A stretch of DNA of 6,515 nucleotides from contig CAMWKA010000102.1 in assembly GCA_947174725.1 (NCBI GenBank), forward strand, positions 1 through 6,515, written 5' to 3'. Both the position numbers and the translations under genes were made by a program. Source of the stretch: an uncultured Lachnospiraceae bacterium. Lineage in GTDB: Bacteria > Bacillota > Clostridia > Lachnospirales > Lachnospiraceae. Of this stretch, positions 5,819 through 6,515 are shown one piece after another. Below the pieces are notes generated by a model. That model saw only the letters and a list, made by a program, of their open reading frames with translations, was not told where the DNA came from and searched no databases. Position 1 is the first letter of the stretch, and the number at the start of each line of letters is the position of its first letter.

Positions 5819-5845
5819 TAAAATAATAAAAAAATATGATAGAAT
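5816..5845 (+). promoter_or_regulatory. Weak candidate promoter for azlC
   Basis: TTGTAA (5816-5821) and TAGAAT (5840-5845) with an 18-bp spacer form a plausible but non-consensus sigma-A promoter. It would give a leader of roughly 150 nt before azlC. Other AT-rich hexamers nearby could serve equally well. Confidence 0.3.
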
Positions 5846-6004
5846 ATGACTGCTGTCCATGTTGGCAGATTGAAAAATCAAAGAGTTTTTAATTTGTGTC
5901 TACGGCATAGCACTAAAGGGCATTAAAATTTACTGGTTGTGGAAAGACATGGTTATTAGCATGAAGTGGGACAGGAAAATGAGATAAATATAGAGAGCAT
6001 GATT

Positions 6005-6515
6005 ATGAAAGAGCAAGTTGGTAAACATTGGAAAATATTTAAGAATGGTATGAAAGACGGCGTGCCGATTGCGCTGGGATATTTTGCGGTATCCTTTTCG
6101 CTGGGGATACAGGCGAAGCAGATCGGTGTATCCGCTATTGCGGCGACAGTGATGTCGCTGACGAATCTAACATCCGCCGGTGAAGCGGCGGCATTGACGC
6201 TGATCGCTGCCCATGCCCCTTATCTGGAGATGGCAATATCCCAACTGGTGATCAATATTCGCTATATGCTGATGTCCTGCGCGTTGTCTCAGAAATTGGA
6301 TCCGGAGATGCCGTTTTATCACCGGTTTCTGGTGGCATTTGGCGTGACGGATGAGATTTTCGGAATCTCAATCGGTGTTTCGGGGAAATTGAACCCGCTT
6401 TATTCTTATGGTGCCATGGCGCTTGCGATTCCCGGATGGACGATTGGAACATGTCTGGGTGTGATTATGGGCAATATCCTTCCGAAGACGATTGTTAATG
6501 CACTGAGTATAGCTC
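6005..6515 (+). CDS. azlC: AzlC-family branched-chain amino acid export permease, 3'-truncated by the window edge
   Basis: AzlC proteins (YgaZ in E. coli) are membrane proteins that, with the small partner AzlD (YgaH), export branched-chain and related amino acids. The 170 visible residues lack the C-terminus (the family is about 230-245 long). Family features are the N-terminal GMKDGVPIALGYFAVSFSLGI (15-35), the SLTNLTSAGEAAALTLIAAHAP repeat-type helix pair region (51-72), the INIRYMLMSCAL segment (83-94) and VTDEIFGIS (114-122). Helices are likely near 18-35, 44-69, 73-94 and 135-158. The ATG at 6005 is preferred because AGAGAG (5992-5997) lies 7 nt upstream; an in-frame ATG at 5999 would be only 1 nt from it. 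The gene is divergent from the pot operon and shares its intergenic region. Family assignment is confident; the exact substrate is not. Confidence 0.82.
   Translation, partial: MKEQVGKHWKIFKNGMKDGVPIALGYFAVSFSLGIQAKQIGVSAIAATVMSLTNLTSAGEAAALTLIAAHAPYLEMAISQLVINIRYMLMSCALSQKLDPEMPFYHRFLVAFGVTDEIFGISIGVSGKLNPLYSYGAMALAIPGWTIGTCLGVIMGNILPKTIVNALSIA

Larger units (their letters stand above)
5657..6004. other. Divergent intergenic region between the pot operon and azlC
   Basis: This 348-bp AT-rich stretch holds the pot operon promoter and leader on the minus strand and the presumed azlC promoter and leader on the plus strand. No open reading frame with a good ribosome binding site, no tRNA and no riboswitch class I recognise lies here. 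The part from about 5851 to 5990 contains only weak stem-loops (for example CTG-T-CCA/TGGCAG at 5853-5868) and a tiny frame at 5949-5987, discussed under rejected items. Confidence 0.6.

Noticed and set aside
5949..5987. Twelve-codon frame MVISMKWDRKMR as a leader peptide controlling azlC
   Set aside because: The purine-rich site is only 2 nt from its ATG, it has only one Val and one Ile codon, and no terminator/antiterminator pair follows.
6252..6452. 66-codon minus-strand frame at the right edge
   Set aside because: It is antisense to azlC, which reads continuously through the region with family motifs.

Overview
This window looks like chromosome from an anaerobic, spore-forming Clostridium-type Firmicute, most likely a Lachnospiraceae member. 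That reading rests on the spoVA sporulation genes, moderate GC content, GGAGG-type ribosome binding sites, AT-rich intergenic DNA and a strong sigma-A-type promoter. No RNA gene, CRISPR array or insertion sequence was recognised.

Layout. (1) Positions 1-1074, plus strand: the 3' part of spoVAA (cut by the left edge) and a complete spoVAB. Both are inner-membrane parts of the SpoVA channel that loads dipicolinic acid into the forespore. (2) Positions 1125-5656, minus strand: a five-gene polyamine-uptake operon read right to left. It encodes an XRE-cupin (PuuR-like) regulator, then potA (ATPase), potB and potC (permeases) and potD (substrate-binding lipoprotein). It converges on spoVAB with only 50 bp between the two stop codons. 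(3) Positions 5657-6004: a 348-bp divergent intergenic region. It holds a near-consensus minus-strand promoter (TTGACA-16 bp-TATAAT), a 17-bp palindrome over the -10 box, a dyad over the -35 box and a 14-bp tandem repeat in the operon leader. (4) Positions 6005-6515, plus strand: the 5' part of an azlC-type amino-acid exporter gene, cut by the right edge.

How they work together. PotD would capture spermidine or putrescine outside the membrane, PotB and PotC would form the channel, and PotA would power it with ATP. The first-gene regulator probably senses a polyamine or related ligand through its cupin domain and controls the promoter in front of it. The sporulation genes and azlC are neighbours, not evident partners.

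Most of the window is ordinary. The least explained part is the 122-bp potB-potC gap. It is packed with nested inverted repeats whose arms can pair in several mutually exclusive ways, one of which covers the potC start codon. It is flanked by a 12-bp direct repeat, so it is either an RNA switch or attenuator, or a small inserted palindromic element. I found no convincing wholly new biological system.
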